A DNA stretch of 64,000 nt from UBA964 sp031382085 (GTDB lineage Bacteria; Pseudomonadota; Gammaproteobacteria; Steroidobacterales; Steroidobacteraceae), in assembly GCA_031382085.1 (NCBI GenBank), contig JANMYM010000056.1, positions 1 to 64,000 of the forward strand. The letters are read 5' to 3'. A program made the position numbers and the translations under genes. Numbering within the stretch: the stretch's first letter is position 1; each line of letters opens with the position of its first letter. Below are positions 51,379 through 59,947 of the stretch, piece by piece. The notes under the pieces are model-generated. The model was not told where the DNA came from, did not search any database, and saw only the letters and a list, made by a program, of their open reading frames with translations.

Positions 51379-52239
51379 TTGGCCACTCAGTACCAAGATT
51401 TGGTTGATACAACGTTGATTCGAAAAATTTCCAGCGCTGACCATGAGACCAAGTCTCTGCTGAAAGGCCTGCGCATTATCGAAGCCGTTAATCGCTGGCC
51501 CGGCATGATTCTCGCGCATATTGCATTGCGCTGTGGCCTGCCGCGCACCACTACGCATCGTACGCTGCGCACCCTCGAGCAAAATGGCTTCGTCTATCGC
51601 GACGAGGCAACCGGTCGATTTTTTCCTTACCGGCGTGTGTTAGCTCTGTCGAGCGGCTTTGATCCGGTTGCCAGGGCGACAGCATCAGTGCGTGACGAAT
51701 TCGCCGAGTTGGGCCCCAAGGTGAGCTGGCCCATGCATTTTGCGACACCGTTGCTGAATGTCGACGATCCACAAATGCGGCTGGAGGCGTCCACCGACTA
51801 CGTCAGTCCGCTCGCAGTCGAGAAACTGCTGCCCGGGAAATCGATTCCGCTGCTGCAATGCGCCGCGGGACTCGCATGGTTGTCATCGGTGCCGCAAAAT
51901 GTTTGCGCGCCGATCCTGGATCGTGCCATGCGCAGCCATTGCGAGCGGCCGGCGCAGAAGCGCTGGACCAGGCCCGCGATCGAGGAAACGCTCAATCTCG
52001 TCAGGCGTCGCGGCTTTGCGGATTTCTACTGGCTGTGCCGTCATACGAACATGGTCGGGCTGTCAGTGCCGGTGCAGATCGATACAGAACGGTCGGCGGC
52101 CTTGACCGTTCGCTTTGCTGAATCGGCAGTGCCCGTCAAAGAGGCGGTGGCAAAATTCTTGCCGGTGTTGCGCGCCGTGGCCGCGAAAGTCAGCCTGCAG
52201 ACGGGTGCTGCAGAGCCGATGACAATGCAGGCGTCCTGA
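51379..52239 (+). CDS. IclR-family transcriptional regulator (copy 2)
   Basis: A 286-residue IclR protein. The helix-turn-helix region is LLKGLRIIEAVNRWPG, then HIALRCGLPRTTTHRTLRTLEQ; the effector domain includes SPLAVEKLLPGKSIPLL and GLSVPVQID. The start is TTG at 51379, supported by a GGAGG site 8 bp upstream; the first in-frame ATG lies inside the helix-turn-helix. It shares an operator type with IclR copy 1, so the two proteins may compete for, or jointly occupy, sites at 24.3 and 51.3 kb. Confidence 0.87.
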   Translation: MATQYQDLVDTTLIRKISSADHETKSLLKGLRIIEAVNRWPGMILAHIALRCGLPRTTTHRTLRTLEQNGFVYRDEATGRFFPYRRVLALSSGFDPVARATASVRDEFAELGPKVSWPMHFATPLLNVDDPQMRLEASTDYVSPLAVEKLLPGKSIPLLQCAAGLAWLSSVPQNVCAPILDRAMRSHCERPAQKRWTRPAIEETLNLVRRRGFADFYWLCRHTNMVGLSVPVQIDTERSAALTVRFAESAVPVKEAVAKFLPVLRAVAAKVSLQTGAAEPMTMQAS

Positions 52240-52411
52240 TTCTCACTTCCAGGGATTCTGAGTCTGTTTTGGCGGGTCGGTGACAAGACCTGGAAAGACA
52301 CCATGCTCCTGCACTTGACGCAGCCCGAATCACGCGTGCGGGGGGTAGCCCCGACCTGTCGAACCGGCCTGCCATCGATGCCTGTTTTTTTCCACGGTTA
52401 GCGGTGTACCA

Positions 52412-53947
52412 ATGCAGCGCTTATCCGCCGTTTTTTTCCTGATAGCGGTCAGCATTGCCGCAGTCGCTGATGCTGCGCCCCGTGAACTCGTTCGCATCGA
52501 CAGCGGGCGCCTCCGGGGCTTTACCGCAGGCGACATTGTTAGCTTCAAGGGCATCCCATTTGCTGCGCCGCCGGTCGGTCAACTGCGATGGCGTGCGCCG
52601 CAGCCTGCACAGCCATGGCCGGGTGTCCGCGCCGCCACAGAGTTCGGAAGTGCCTGTCTGCAGCCGGCCTCGCGGGCTGCATCTTCCCCGTCCCTGGGCG
52701 CACCCATCAGTGAGGATTGCCTTTACCTCAACGTCTGGCGACCGGCCAGCCCGAAAGGACTGTTGCCGGTCATGGTGTGGATTTACGGCGGGGCACTCGT
52801 CAGAGGTGCGACCTCGATAGCCACGACCGACGGCGCCGCGTTAGCACGCCGCGGTGTCGTTTTGATCTCGATCGGCTACCGAGTCGGTTACCCCGGGTTT
52901 TTTGCACACCCGACACTGACGCGCGAGGCCGCCGATGGCGGGCGCCTTGCAAACTATGGGCTCATGGACCAGGTCGCCGCACTGCAGTGGGTGCGAAAAA
53001 ATATCCGCGCGTTTGGCGGCGATCCTTCGCGAGTAACCATTTTTGGTCAGTCGGCGGGCGCTCTGTCGGTCGAAGCTTTGTTAGTCAGTCCCGCGGCGCG
53101 AGGGCTCTTTCACCGCGCAATCGTGCAGTCTGGTTACTACCGTGGTTCGTATCCGCGCATCGCGGAGCGCGCGCCGGATGGGCGCAATTCTGCGGAGGAA
53201 GACGGCATCGCCGCGCTTAAGACTATCGGTGTAGAGATTATGGACGTCGTCTCGCTGCGAAACCTGACAACGCAGCAGTTGCAATCGCTGCCGCCTTACG
53301 GCGTCAGCGGCGCAATCCCGGCGATCGATGGCCAATACATCGTCGAAGACCTATGGACCTCGCTGCGCAATGGCCGCATGGCTCCGGTGCCGCTGATGGT
53401 AGGCGCAACCAGTCAGGAGACGCCGAAGATGCCACCGGACATACGTGTGCAGTTTCGAGCGGTCATGCAAACATTTATTCACCCGGACGAAGAGACGGCA
53501 CTTGTGCCCGTGTACGGTGGTCAGGAAGGGCTCGATCAGAGTCTGAGCAGCGACTTCACGTTTGCGGCGATGATGCGCAGCCTTGCCGAGATCCATCTGG
53601 CTAACAAGCACCCGGCTTATCGTTACCGCTTCGCAACGCTGCCCGATGAGGCGGCGCTGACGCTGCAGGGTCTGCCGCACACTGGCGATCTGCCCTACGT
53701 GTTTGGCACGCTCGACACCGCGCGCTGGAAGATGCAGGCGCGCGACCGAGCGGTGTCCGACGCGGCGATGGATTACTGGGTTGAATTTGCGCGCAGTGGC
53801 CGGCCGGCGCCCAATGGCCGTCCGGCCTGGCCGAGCGCTGCGGGCGAGCAGATCATGCTGTTTGACAACAAGGGCGCGAGACCCCAGCTTGACGATCGGT
53901 CTGATCGATATCGAGCGCTTGCCAAGATCATCGATCCGCGGTCCTGA
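52412..53947 (+). CDS. Secreted type B carboxylesterase
   Basis: A 511-residue carboxylesterase with a signal peptide (LSAVFFLIAVSIAAVADA). The oxyanion region is VWIYGGALV, the nucleophile Ser214 lies in FGQSAGA, and the catalytic His is in GLPHTGDLPYVFG. SEDCLYLNVW is the usual family signature. The family hydrolyses bulky carboxylic esters. It stands alone 172 bp after iclR, with a G/C hairpin in the gap that has no following T-run. It probably acts in the periplasm on the island substrate. Confidence 0.88.
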   Translation: MQRLSAVFFLIAVSIAAVADAAPRELVRIDSGRLRGFTAGDIVSFKGIPFAAPPVGQLRWRAPQPAQPWPGVRAATEFGSACLQPASRAASSPSLGAPISEDCLYLNVWRPASPKGLLPVMVWIYGGALVRGATSIATTDGAALARRGVVLISIGYRVGYPGFFAHPTLTREAADGGRLANYGLMDQVAALQWVRKNIRAFGGDPSRVTIFGQSAGALSVEALLVSPAARGLFHRAIVQSGYYRGSYPRIAERAPDGRNSAEEDGIAALKTIGVEIMDVVSLRNLTTQQLQSLPPYGVSGAIPAIDGQYIVEDLWTSLRNGRMAPVPLMVGATSQETPKMPPDIRVQFRAVMQTFIHPDEETALVPVYGGQEGLDQSLSSDFTFAAMMRSLAEIHLANKHPAYRYRFATLPDEAALTLQGLPHTGDLPYVFGTLDTARWKMQARDRAVSDAAMDYWVEFARSGRPAPNGRPAWPSAAGEQIMLFDNKGARPQLDDRSDRYRALAKIIDPRS

Positions 53948-53995
53948 TAGGGGTTCGGGTGCATCACCCGATTCCTGCATTCAGACAGTCGCGCA

Positions 53996-54024
53996 TTGCG
54001 AGCCGTTCGCTACAGGCGTATAAG
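53996..54024 (+). promoter_or_regulatory. Probable sigma-70 promoter of the toxin-antitoxin pair
   Basis: TTGCGA (53996-54001) and TATAAG (54019-54024) are spaced 17 bp. They lie just upstream of the palindrome at 54029 and about 35 bp before the antitoxin start. Confidence 0.5.
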
Positions 54025-54028
54025 AGTC

Positions 54029-54038
54029 TATGTACATA
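54029..54038. promoter_or_regulatory. Candidate autoregulatory operator of the antitoxin
   Basis: TATGTACATA is a perfect 10-bp palindrome placed near the expected transcription start of the toxin-antitoxin pair. Ribbon-helix-helix antitoxins normally repress their own promoter through such sites. Confidence 0.35.
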
Positions 54039-54057
54039 TCCCTATTGGAGAGTCGTG

Positions 54058-54318
54058 GTGGCCGAGGAAGCTGTTCGCTGGACGATCAAAGTACCGAAAT
54101 CGACCGACATTGCCGTGCGCAGTTTGTTGGCGCAAAAGGGACTCAAGAAGGGCGACCTGTCGAAATTTGTTGACGAGGCCGCGCGGCGGCGCGTTTATCA
54201 GCAAACCGTGCAGGACGCCCGTGCCCGCAATGCGAATGTGTCACCTGCAAAATTGGTAAGCCTGATCGAAGAGGCCTTGGCAGAAGTTCGCGCAGAACGG
54301 TTCAGTACGCGTCGTTGA
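54058..54318 (+). CDS. Ribbon-helix-helix-type antitoxin
   Basis: An 86-residue protein. RWTIKVPKSTDIAVRSLLAQKG and KKGDLSKFVDEAARRRV, in order, fit a beta strand plus two helices of an RHH DNA-binding domain. The C-terminal tail (about 45-86) would bind the PIN toxin. GTG 54058 has a GGAG site 7 bp upstream; the frame extends to 53959 but overlaps the promoter. It is followed by the toxin gene after 15 bp. Confidence 0.7.
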   Translation: MAEEAVRWTIKVPKSTDIAVRSLLAQKGLKKGDLSKFVDEAARRRVYQQTVQDARARNANVSPAKLVSLIEEALAEVRAERFSTRR

Positions 54319-54333
54319 CAGCAGCAGGGTCTG

Positions 54334-54786
54334 ATGCGCGTCGTCCTCGACACGAACCTGTTGATCAGCGCCTTGATTTCCGCGCGAGGTTTCCCGGCAC
54401 GCTTGCTCGACGCATGGGATGAGCAGCGTTTCGAACTTGTTAGCTCCAAAGAGCAACTGGACGAAATAAGAGCGGTTAGTCATTGTTCGCGGTTGGCGCC
54501 TTACATCGAGCGTCACGATGTGGGTCGATTCATTAATCAACTCCAGGCTGAGGCCCTGATACTCGCTCGTTTACCGCGCGTTGATCGCTCCGTTGATCCC
54601 GCCGACAATTTTATTTTGGCGATGGCCGAGGCGTGTAAGGCCGACTATCTCGTCTCCGGCGACAAGCGCGGCGTCTTGGCACTGAAAAGGCACGGGCGCA
54701 CGCACATTGTCACCGCTCGCTCAATGGCCAATATTTTGGGTCTTAAATCAGAACGGCCAAAATTTGCCGCGAAACGCCACAAATAA
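54334..54786 (+). CDS. PIN-domain toxin (putative VapC-like RNase)
   Basis: A 150-residue PIN protein of the putative toxin-antitoxin type. VVLDTNLLISAL carries the first acidic residue (Asp6), with later acids in SKEQLDEI and DPADNFILAMAEACKADYLVSGDKRG in two parts. VapC-type PIN proteins cut tRNA or rRNA when their antitoxin is lost. The pair separates the catabolic island from the sulfur operon and may mark an insertion boundary. Confidence 0.82.
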   Translation: MRVVLDTNLLISALISARGFPARLLDAWDEQRFELVSSKEQLDEIRAVSHCSRLAPYIERHDVGRFINQLQAEALILARLPRVDRSVDPADNFILAMAEACKADYLVSGDKRGVLALKRHGRTHIVTARSMANILGLKSERPKFAAKRHK

Positions 54787-54822
54787 GGCAACATACACAA
54801 TCCGTGCGCTGCATGTAGTGCG

Positions 54823-56040
54823 CTACGCGGCGCGGACGCTGTTCCGTCGCTGCACTTCGCTCCTGAGGGCCGACAGGAACTGTTCTGCCATTGGGTCCGT
54901 GTGCAGGGCAGTGGGCGTGATGCGGAAACGCTCGGACCCCTTCGGCACCGTCGGGTAATTGATAGGCTGCAGGTAGACGCCATGCCGGTCAATCAGCCGC
55001 TCGGCCAGTTTTTCGCAGAGCGCGGAGTCGCCGATGATGAGCGGCAGAATCTGGGACACGTTGTGGAGCGGCGGGAGCCCGGCGCTGATGAGAGCGGTCC
55101 TCAGTTCGGCGGCCAGGCTAAACAGGCGCAAACGTTCCCGATCGCTATGCCTGAGGTGACGAACACTGGCCAGTGCGGCGGCAACGACGGCCGGCGGCAG
55201 CGCGGTCGTGAAAATAAATCCGGGTGCGTTGCTGCGCAGGAAATCGACAGTCGCGGCGTTCGCCGTTATGAATCCGCCGACTGCACCGTACGCTTTGCCC
55301 AAGCCGCCTTGCAGTATGTCGACCTGGCCGATGAGTCCCGCTTTTGCCACCAGGCCGGCGCCTTCGGGACCCTGCACGCCAACAGCGTGCGTTTCGTCGA
55401 CGTAGGTCAGCGCGCCGTGCAGGCGAGCGATGGCAACCAGGGCCGCGATCGGTGCGATGTCGCCATCCATGGAATAGAGCGATTCGAACGCGACAATCTT
55501 CGGTGCCTCTGGATCGCCACGTGCTAACAAACGTTGCAGGGAGTCCGAATCGTTGTGTGTGAACACTTCGCAGTGGGCGCCGCTGCGGCGCATGCCTTCG
55601 ATCATTGACGCGTGGTTGTTCGCATCCGAGTAGAAAACGCAACCGGGAAGCTTGCGGCCCAGCGTTGCCAGGGTCGTATCGTTCGCGACATAGCCGGAAG
55701 AAAATACCAGCGCTGCGGATTTGTCATGCAGGTGCGCAAGTTCGGCTTCGAGCTCGACGATCAGGTCGTGGCTGCCGGAAATATTGCGGGTGCCGCCGGC
55801 ACCCGTACCATAGCGGCTCAGCGCCGCGCGACTGGCATCGATCAGCACCTGGCTCTGACTCATGCCGAGATAATCGTTACTGCACCAGACGACAACGTCC
55901 CGGGGTGCGCGGTCCGGTCTCAGGTACAGCGCGTGCGGAAATTGGCGGTTGTTGCGTTTCAGGATGCGAAAGCGCCGGTAGCGCTGCTCGCGGTGCAGCA
56001 GCTGCAACTGGTCATCGAAAAATCCACGGTAATCGAACAT
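54823..56040 (-). CDS. hemA: 5-aminolevulinate synthase
   Basis: A 405-residue PLP enzyme that condenses glycine with succinyl-CoA to 5-aminolevulinate. Signatures of ALAS rather than BioF or KBL are VWCSNDYLGM, GTRNISG, NHASMIEGMR, FESLYSMDGD, DETHAVGVQGPEGAG, APGFIFTTALPP and YLQPINYPTVPKGSERFR. The PLP Lys is in GGLGKAYGAVGG. The length equals bacterial ALAS. ATG 56040 lies 1 bp after the hemB stop; the frame upstream overlaps hemB. Most gammaproteobacteria make ALA from glutamyl-tRNA, so ALAS in a cys operon is unusual. Confidence 0.93.
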   Translation of the reverse strand: MFDYRGFFDDQLQLLHREQRYRRFRILKRNNRQFPHALYLRPDRAPRDVVVWCSNDYLGMSQSQVLIDASRAALSRYGTGAGGTRNISGSHDLIVELEAELAHLHDKSAALVFSSGYVANDTTLATLGRKLPGCVFYSDANNHASMIEGMRRSGAHCEVFTHNDSDSLQRLLARGDPEAPKIVAFESLYSMDGDIAPIAALVAIARLHGALTYVDETHAVGVQGPEGAGLVAKAGLIGQVDILQGGLGKAYGAVGGFITANAATVDFLRSNAPGFIFTTALPPAVVAAALASVRHLRHSDRERLRLFSLAAELRTALISAGLPPLHNVSQILPLIIGDSALCEKLAERLIDRHGVYLQPINYPTVPKGSERFRITPTALHTDPMAEQFLSALRSEVQRRNSVRAA

Positions 56041-56041
56041 G

Positions 56042-56998
56042 TCAGTGAAGTCCCAGGCGGCGCGCGTGGCGCGCGCCGTAGCTGATGATGTAACTCGCAC
56101 CAGCGCGGCGAAAAACCTGCCAGGATTCCAGCAGCATCGCATCGAAATCGCCCAGACCCTCGCGCGCGAGCAGGGTGAGCGATGCGTACTCGCCGCTGAC
56201 CTGATATGCGCCCACCGGCTTTTGGGTCGCCGCCGCGATCGGTGCTAACAAATCGATGGAACTCATGCCGGGCTTGACCATCAGCAGGTCAGCGCCTTCC
56301 TCGGCGCAGCGCTGGCTCGCGGCCAATGCGTCGCGGCGCGAGCGTACGTCGAGTTGGTAGGAGCGCCGATTGCCGTGCTGCGGATTTGACTGTGCAGCGG
56401 CCCGAAAGGGGCCGTAGAAATTGCTGGCGAATTTGCTGCTGTAACTCATAATGGGTACGATTTCGTGTCCCTGCGCGTCCAGCTGCGAGCGTAGCCAGGC
56501 GACGCGGCCGTCATTCATGTCGCTCGGGCTGATGCCATCGGCGCCCGCATCTGCGTAAATCAGCGCCAGGCCAGCCAATTCCTGCAGTGTTGCCGCCAGA
56601 TCCTGTTTGCCGGCGTCATCGAAAACGCAGCAGTGTCCTGTGTGGGTGAAGCTGCAGAGGCAGGTGTCGACCCACAGGCTTGCGGTATCGCCGCAACGCT
56701 CGCGTATTTGCGCAATGCTCCTGGTGGTGAATTCGGCGCTAAACGCCTTCACGCTCTTGGCGGCGGGCACGGGGAACAGCAGAAAATGCCGCACGCCTGC
56801 GGCCAGGTCCGCATCCACCTGCTGTAGTAGTGAGGCTTCGTTGTGCGTTTTATTGCCTAACAAACCCGGGATCGCACTCGCGTGGCTGGCGGCGGTGCTC
56901 AGAAACAGCGGCTGGATCAATTGGGCGGCGCCGAAGCCGGTCTCCGCCACCAGATCGCGTAACGCCGTTGTCCGGCGTAACCGTTGCAGGCGTTTCAT
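56042..56998 (-). CDS. hemB: Porphobilinogen synthase (ALA dehydratase)
   Basis: A 318-residue enzyme that joins two ALA molecules to porphobilinogen. The zinc cysteines are in DTCLCSFTHTGHCC, corresponding to the CxC...C site of Zn-type enzymes. Schiff-base lysines are in SYSSKFASNFYGPFR and LLMVKPGM. It is slightly shorter than usual (about 325-335). Its start overlaps the hemC-like stop by 4 bp and its stop is 1 bp before hemA. Confidence 0.93.
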   Translation of the reverse strand: MKRLQRLRRTTALRDLVAETGFGAAQLIQPLFLSTAASHASAIPGLLGNKTHNEASLLQQVDADLAAGVRHFLLFPVPAAKSVKAFSAEFTTRSIAQIRERCGDTASLWVDTCLCSFTHTGHCCVFDDAGKQDLAATLQELAGLALIYADAGADGISPSDMNDGRVAWLRSQLDAQGHEIVPIMSYSSKFASNFYGPFRAAAQSNPQHGNRRSYQLDVRSRRDALAASQRCAEEGADLLMVKPGMSSIDLLAPIAAATQKPVGAYQVSGEYASLTLLAREGLGDFDAMLLESWQVFRRAGASYIISYGARHARRLGLH

Positions 56999-58527
56999 GC
57001 CAGTAGCTCTTCGCGGAAGTGCCGGGCACTCAGGAAGGGGCGCACATGCTCCGGACCTAACAGCTCACACGCGATGCGGTAGGTGTTGCCGGGGCCGCAG
57101 CCATGCCAGGCCCCCATCAGCGACGGAAAGGCTTGCAGATACTCCCGCAGCTGCGTGCCGCTGTGCCAGAAAAAATGCGAATGGGCGCTGACGTTCGCCA
57201 CGGCCTGGCGTCGCAGGGAACGGTAGGTCGGCAGCAGCTGCGCACGATCGGTCAAGAAACCGTTTTCATGAGAGAGTTTCAGCCACCGGGATATGTGGGG
57301 ATACCAGGCGCGGATGGCGCTCGCGCCGGTCTCGCCCAAGGACTCATCGCTGCCCGTGACCCAGACGCCGCGCGCGGCCAGTTTGCGCCAGGTGGTGAGG
57401 CCCGCCGTCCAGACGATGGTGCGTTCGTCCATGGTGCTGTCGATCGGCAGCGCCTCGGCTCTGGCGATTAGCAGGCCGCTGTCGGCACCAAAGTGCGTGG
57501 CGGTGCTAACAGTGGCGAGTCGCGTACGTACCGCGGATTCCGGCGGCTCGCCGCACCAGATCGCGCCTGGATCCCGCGGTCGCGGCAGCGCAGTTCCGAA
57601 GCGGTAAAGCCGGGCGCGTTGTGCAGGCTCGTCCGGCCAACTGCCGCGGATGAATTCCACGTCGCCGAAGTCGAATCGCAAGCGCGTCAAGCCCAGCGGT
57701 TCGTCGTCGCCGTAGCGACGCGCGATGGATCTCTCGGCGCAGACCAGATCGAATGTGTCTGCATGGTTGAGCGCGCGCCACAAATCCAGATGCGGCGTGC
57801 GCACAGGGACTTCAACCGCCAGCGCACCCTGCGCTGGCGCTGCGGGGCAATAGAGCAGGGGCAAGACCATCGCGCGGCAGGCGGTCATGGCCTGCCGGAC
57901 GATGGACTGAGTCCTGAGCAGGGAGGTTTCTGAATCGCAAGCGGTATCCGCAATCGCAAGGGCAGGTGTCTCGATGAGCCGATCAAGTGCGGCTTTTGCG
58001 ATCACCAGGGCGTCGCCATCACCGCGCAATAGTTTGCGCAGCCGGGTTTCGATGTCGCCACGCACCGGTGAAAACGAAATATTGACCGGTTTCACTGGGA
58101 GAGCCCAGTCCAGGAATTCCTCCAGATGGTGACGCCGCCGTGCCGACGAACTCAGGATCCTGAGACCCTGGGTGACCGCGGACCCTAACGAATCTCGCCG
58201 TACCAACAAGACGTCGCGCGCATCGGCGCGCGGCAGCGTGGCTGCGACAACCGTGCGGTCGCGCTCCCGATACGGCAGGTCTTTCCAGGAATGTACCGCA
58301 AGATCGATATCGCCCTGCTCCAGCAGGACGCCCAGGTCGTTGCTGAACCCGCCTCGTGCCGTGATGAGTCCGGCGTCAGGTTCGGAGCTCCGGTCGCCAC
58401 TGACTTCGATAAAACGGTATTCGATCCTGACAGCGGGGTCGATGCGTTGCAGCTCAGCACCTACCTGGTGCGCCTGCACCCGCGCCAGCGCGCTACGCCG
58501 TGAACCCAGTCGCAGCAGGCGGCTCAT
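56995..58527 (-). CDS. hemC: HemC-like protein lacking the cofactor Cys, with a HemD-like C-terminal part
   Basis: A 510-residue protein. Residues 1 to about 285 match porphobilinogen deaminase: GSRRSALARVQA, AVHSWKDLP (catalytic Asp83), SSSARRRHHLEE, VRGDIETRLRKL and AAPAQGALAVE. In the canonical enzyme a Cys (E. coli Cys242, EGGCQVPIG) anchors the dipyrromethane cofactor. Here the aligned stretch is YGDDEPLG, with no Cys. The remainder (about 310-510) ends with FFWHSGTQLREYLQ and a segment GPGNTYRIACELLG that weakly resemble uroporphyrinogen-III synthase, suggesting a HemC-HemD fusion. Function is uncertain. It overlaps cysG and hemB by 4 bp each. Confidence 0.75.
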   Translation of the reverse strand: MSRLLRLGSRRSALARVQAHQVGAELQRIDPAVRIEYRFIEVSGDRSSEPDAGLITARGGFSNDLGVLLEQGDIDLAVHSWKDLPYRERDRTVVAATLPRADARDVLLVRRDSLGSAVTQGLRILSSSARRRHHLEEFLDWALPVKPVNISFSPVRGDIETRLRKLLRGDGDALVIAKAALDRLIETPALAIADTACDSETSLLRTQSIVRQAMTACRAMVLPLLYCPAAPAQGALAVEVPVRTPHLDLWRALNHADTFDLVCAERSIARRYGDDEPLGLTRLRFDFGDVEFIRGSWPDEPAQRARLYRFGTALPRPRDPGAIWCGEPPESAVRTRLATVSTATHFGADSGLLIARAEALPIDSTMDERTIVWTAGLTTWRKLAARGVWVTGSDESLGETGASAIRAWYPHISRWLKLSHENGFLTDRAQLLPTYRSLRRQAVANVSAHSHFFWHSGTQLREYLQAFPSLMGAWHGCGPGNTYRIACELLGPEHVRPFLSARHFREELLA

Positions 58528-59924
58528 GCGGCGACGTCCGATGCGCCAGCCCTTGTCAGTTTGGCGTTAGCAGCGACCTCGCCAATGACCAGGATGCTGG
58601 GTGAGCCGATGCGCAGGGTCTGAACAAGTTCGACCACCGTATTCAGTGTGCTGCCGACGACTCGTTGTGCCGGCAAGGATAGATTTTCAACCACGGCCAC
58701 CGGCATGCTGCCGCGCATGCCGAAGTGCAGCAGTCGTTCGCGAATCAGCGGCAGCGAGGCGGCGGCCATATAGATGACCAGCGTTTCCTTGGATGTCGCC
58801 CAGGCCTGCCAATCCGGCGCCGGCGCGTTCGCAGCGCGTTGCGCGGTCAGCAGTCGCACTCCCGCGACACTGCCACGATTCGTAAGTGGAATGCCGGCCA
58901 GACCCAGCGCCAGTGCGGCCGTGATTCCAGGCACGACGTCGACCTCGATGCCAGCCTGGCGAAGGACAGCCATTTCTTCGCTGCCTCGGCCAAAAACGAA
59001 AGAATCGCCGCCCTTGAGCCTCACGACATGAAGTCCAGCCGCCGCCTTTGCTAACAAAAGAGCATGGATGTGATCCTGGGAGGCGCTCGGGCCGCCGCCC
59101 AGCTTGCCAACGTCAATCAGGTCGGCATCGCGTCGCGCCAGTGCGAGGATGGCCGGCGGGACCAACCGGTCGTGCAGAATCACATCGGCGCGTTGCAGCG
59201 CCTGCAGGGCCTTGAGTGTCAGGAGGCCTGGGTCGCCGGGGCCGGCGCCAACCAGCGTCACATGGCCCACCGCAGTGCTCGCGGTCGGTGCCGCAGCGTC
59301 CACCACGTTGCGCAAAATAGTCTCCGCCGAATCATGCTGGCCGTTCGCCACCAGCCGTGGCAATTCGCCATCCAGCAGGTGCTCCATGGCCTGGCGCCGC
59401 GCATCGGGTTGTGGCCAGCGGGCTCGCAGGCGAGGGCGCCAGGTTGCCAGTAAATTTGCCAGCGTGCCTAACGAGGGTTCGAGCAGCGCCTCCAGCCTGG
59501 CACGCAGTCTCCGTGCTAACACGGGCGAAGCGCCGCCCGTGGAGATGGCCACGATCACCGGAGAGCGGTCGACAATGCTGGGTACGATGGCGCTCGACAG
59601 TTCCGCATCGTCGACCACATTCACCCAGATGCCGCGCGCTCGGGCGGCCGCGGCCACGTCCGCATTGACCGTCTGCAAGCCTGTGGCCGCGATCACCAGC
59701 CTGGCGTTCGACAGGTGATCCGGATGAAAGGACGCGCTGACATGCTGCAACAGGCCCAGATTGACGGCGTTGTGCAGCCCGGCGTCGGTCAGCCGCGGCG
59801 CGACCACGGTTATGGCCGCGCTGGCGCTGCGCAGCAGGCGATATTTGCGGGCCGCAATCGGCCCACCGCCGACGATCAGGACGGCTACCTCCCGCAGGTC
59901 GAGAAAGAGTGGCAGTCGGTCCAC
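58524..59924 (-). CDS. cysG: Siroheme synthase (trifunctional)
   Basis: A 466-residue CysG that converts uroporphyrinogen III to siroheme. The N-terminal precorrin-2 dehydrogenase/ferrochelatase has VLIVGGGPIAARKYRLL and STGGASPVLARRLR. The C-terminal methyltransferase has LVGAGPGDPGLLTLKALQAL, HDRLV and VVPGITAALALGLAGIPLT. GTG 59924 gives VDRLPLFLDLR, aligned with the E. coli start MDHLPIF; the frame extends upstream to 60077 over cysH. It lies 23 bp after cysH and overlaps the hemC-like gene by 4 bp. Confidence 0.93.
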   Translation of the reverse strand: MDRLPLFLDLREVAVLIVGGGPIAARKYRLLRSASAAITVVAPRLTDAGLHNAVNLGLLQHVSASFHPDHLSNARLVIAATGLQTVNADVAAAARARGIWVNVVDDAELSSAIVPSIVDRSPVIVAISTGGASPVLARRLRARLEALLEPSLGTLANLLATWRPRLRARWPQPDARRQAMEHLLDGELPRLVANGQHDSAETILRNVVDAAAPTASTAVGHVTLVGAGPGDPGLLTLKALQALQRADVILHDRLVPPAILALARRDADLIDVGKLGGGPSASQDHIHALLLAKAAAGLHVVRLKGGDSFVFGRGSEEMAVLRQAGIEVDVVPGITAALALGLAGIPLTNRGSVAGVRLLTAQRAANAPAPDWQAWATSKETLVIYMAAASLPLIRERLLHFGMRGSMPVAVVENLSLPAQRVVGSTLNTVVELVQTLRIGSPSILVIGEVAANAKLTRAGASDVAA

Positions 59925-59947
59925 AAAAATACCGCCGCTGCTGCCTG

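Noticed and set aside
54823..56040. BioF (AONS) or Kbl instead of ALA synthase
   Set aside because: ALAS-specific blocks such as NHASMIEG, SMDGD, APGFIFTT and QPINYPTVP are all present, and the neighbours are hemB and hemC-like.
54823..58527. Bacteriochlorophyll or photosynthesis-linked hem cluster
   Set aside because: No bch, crt or puf genes occur; the genes are coupled to cysG and sulfite reductase instead.
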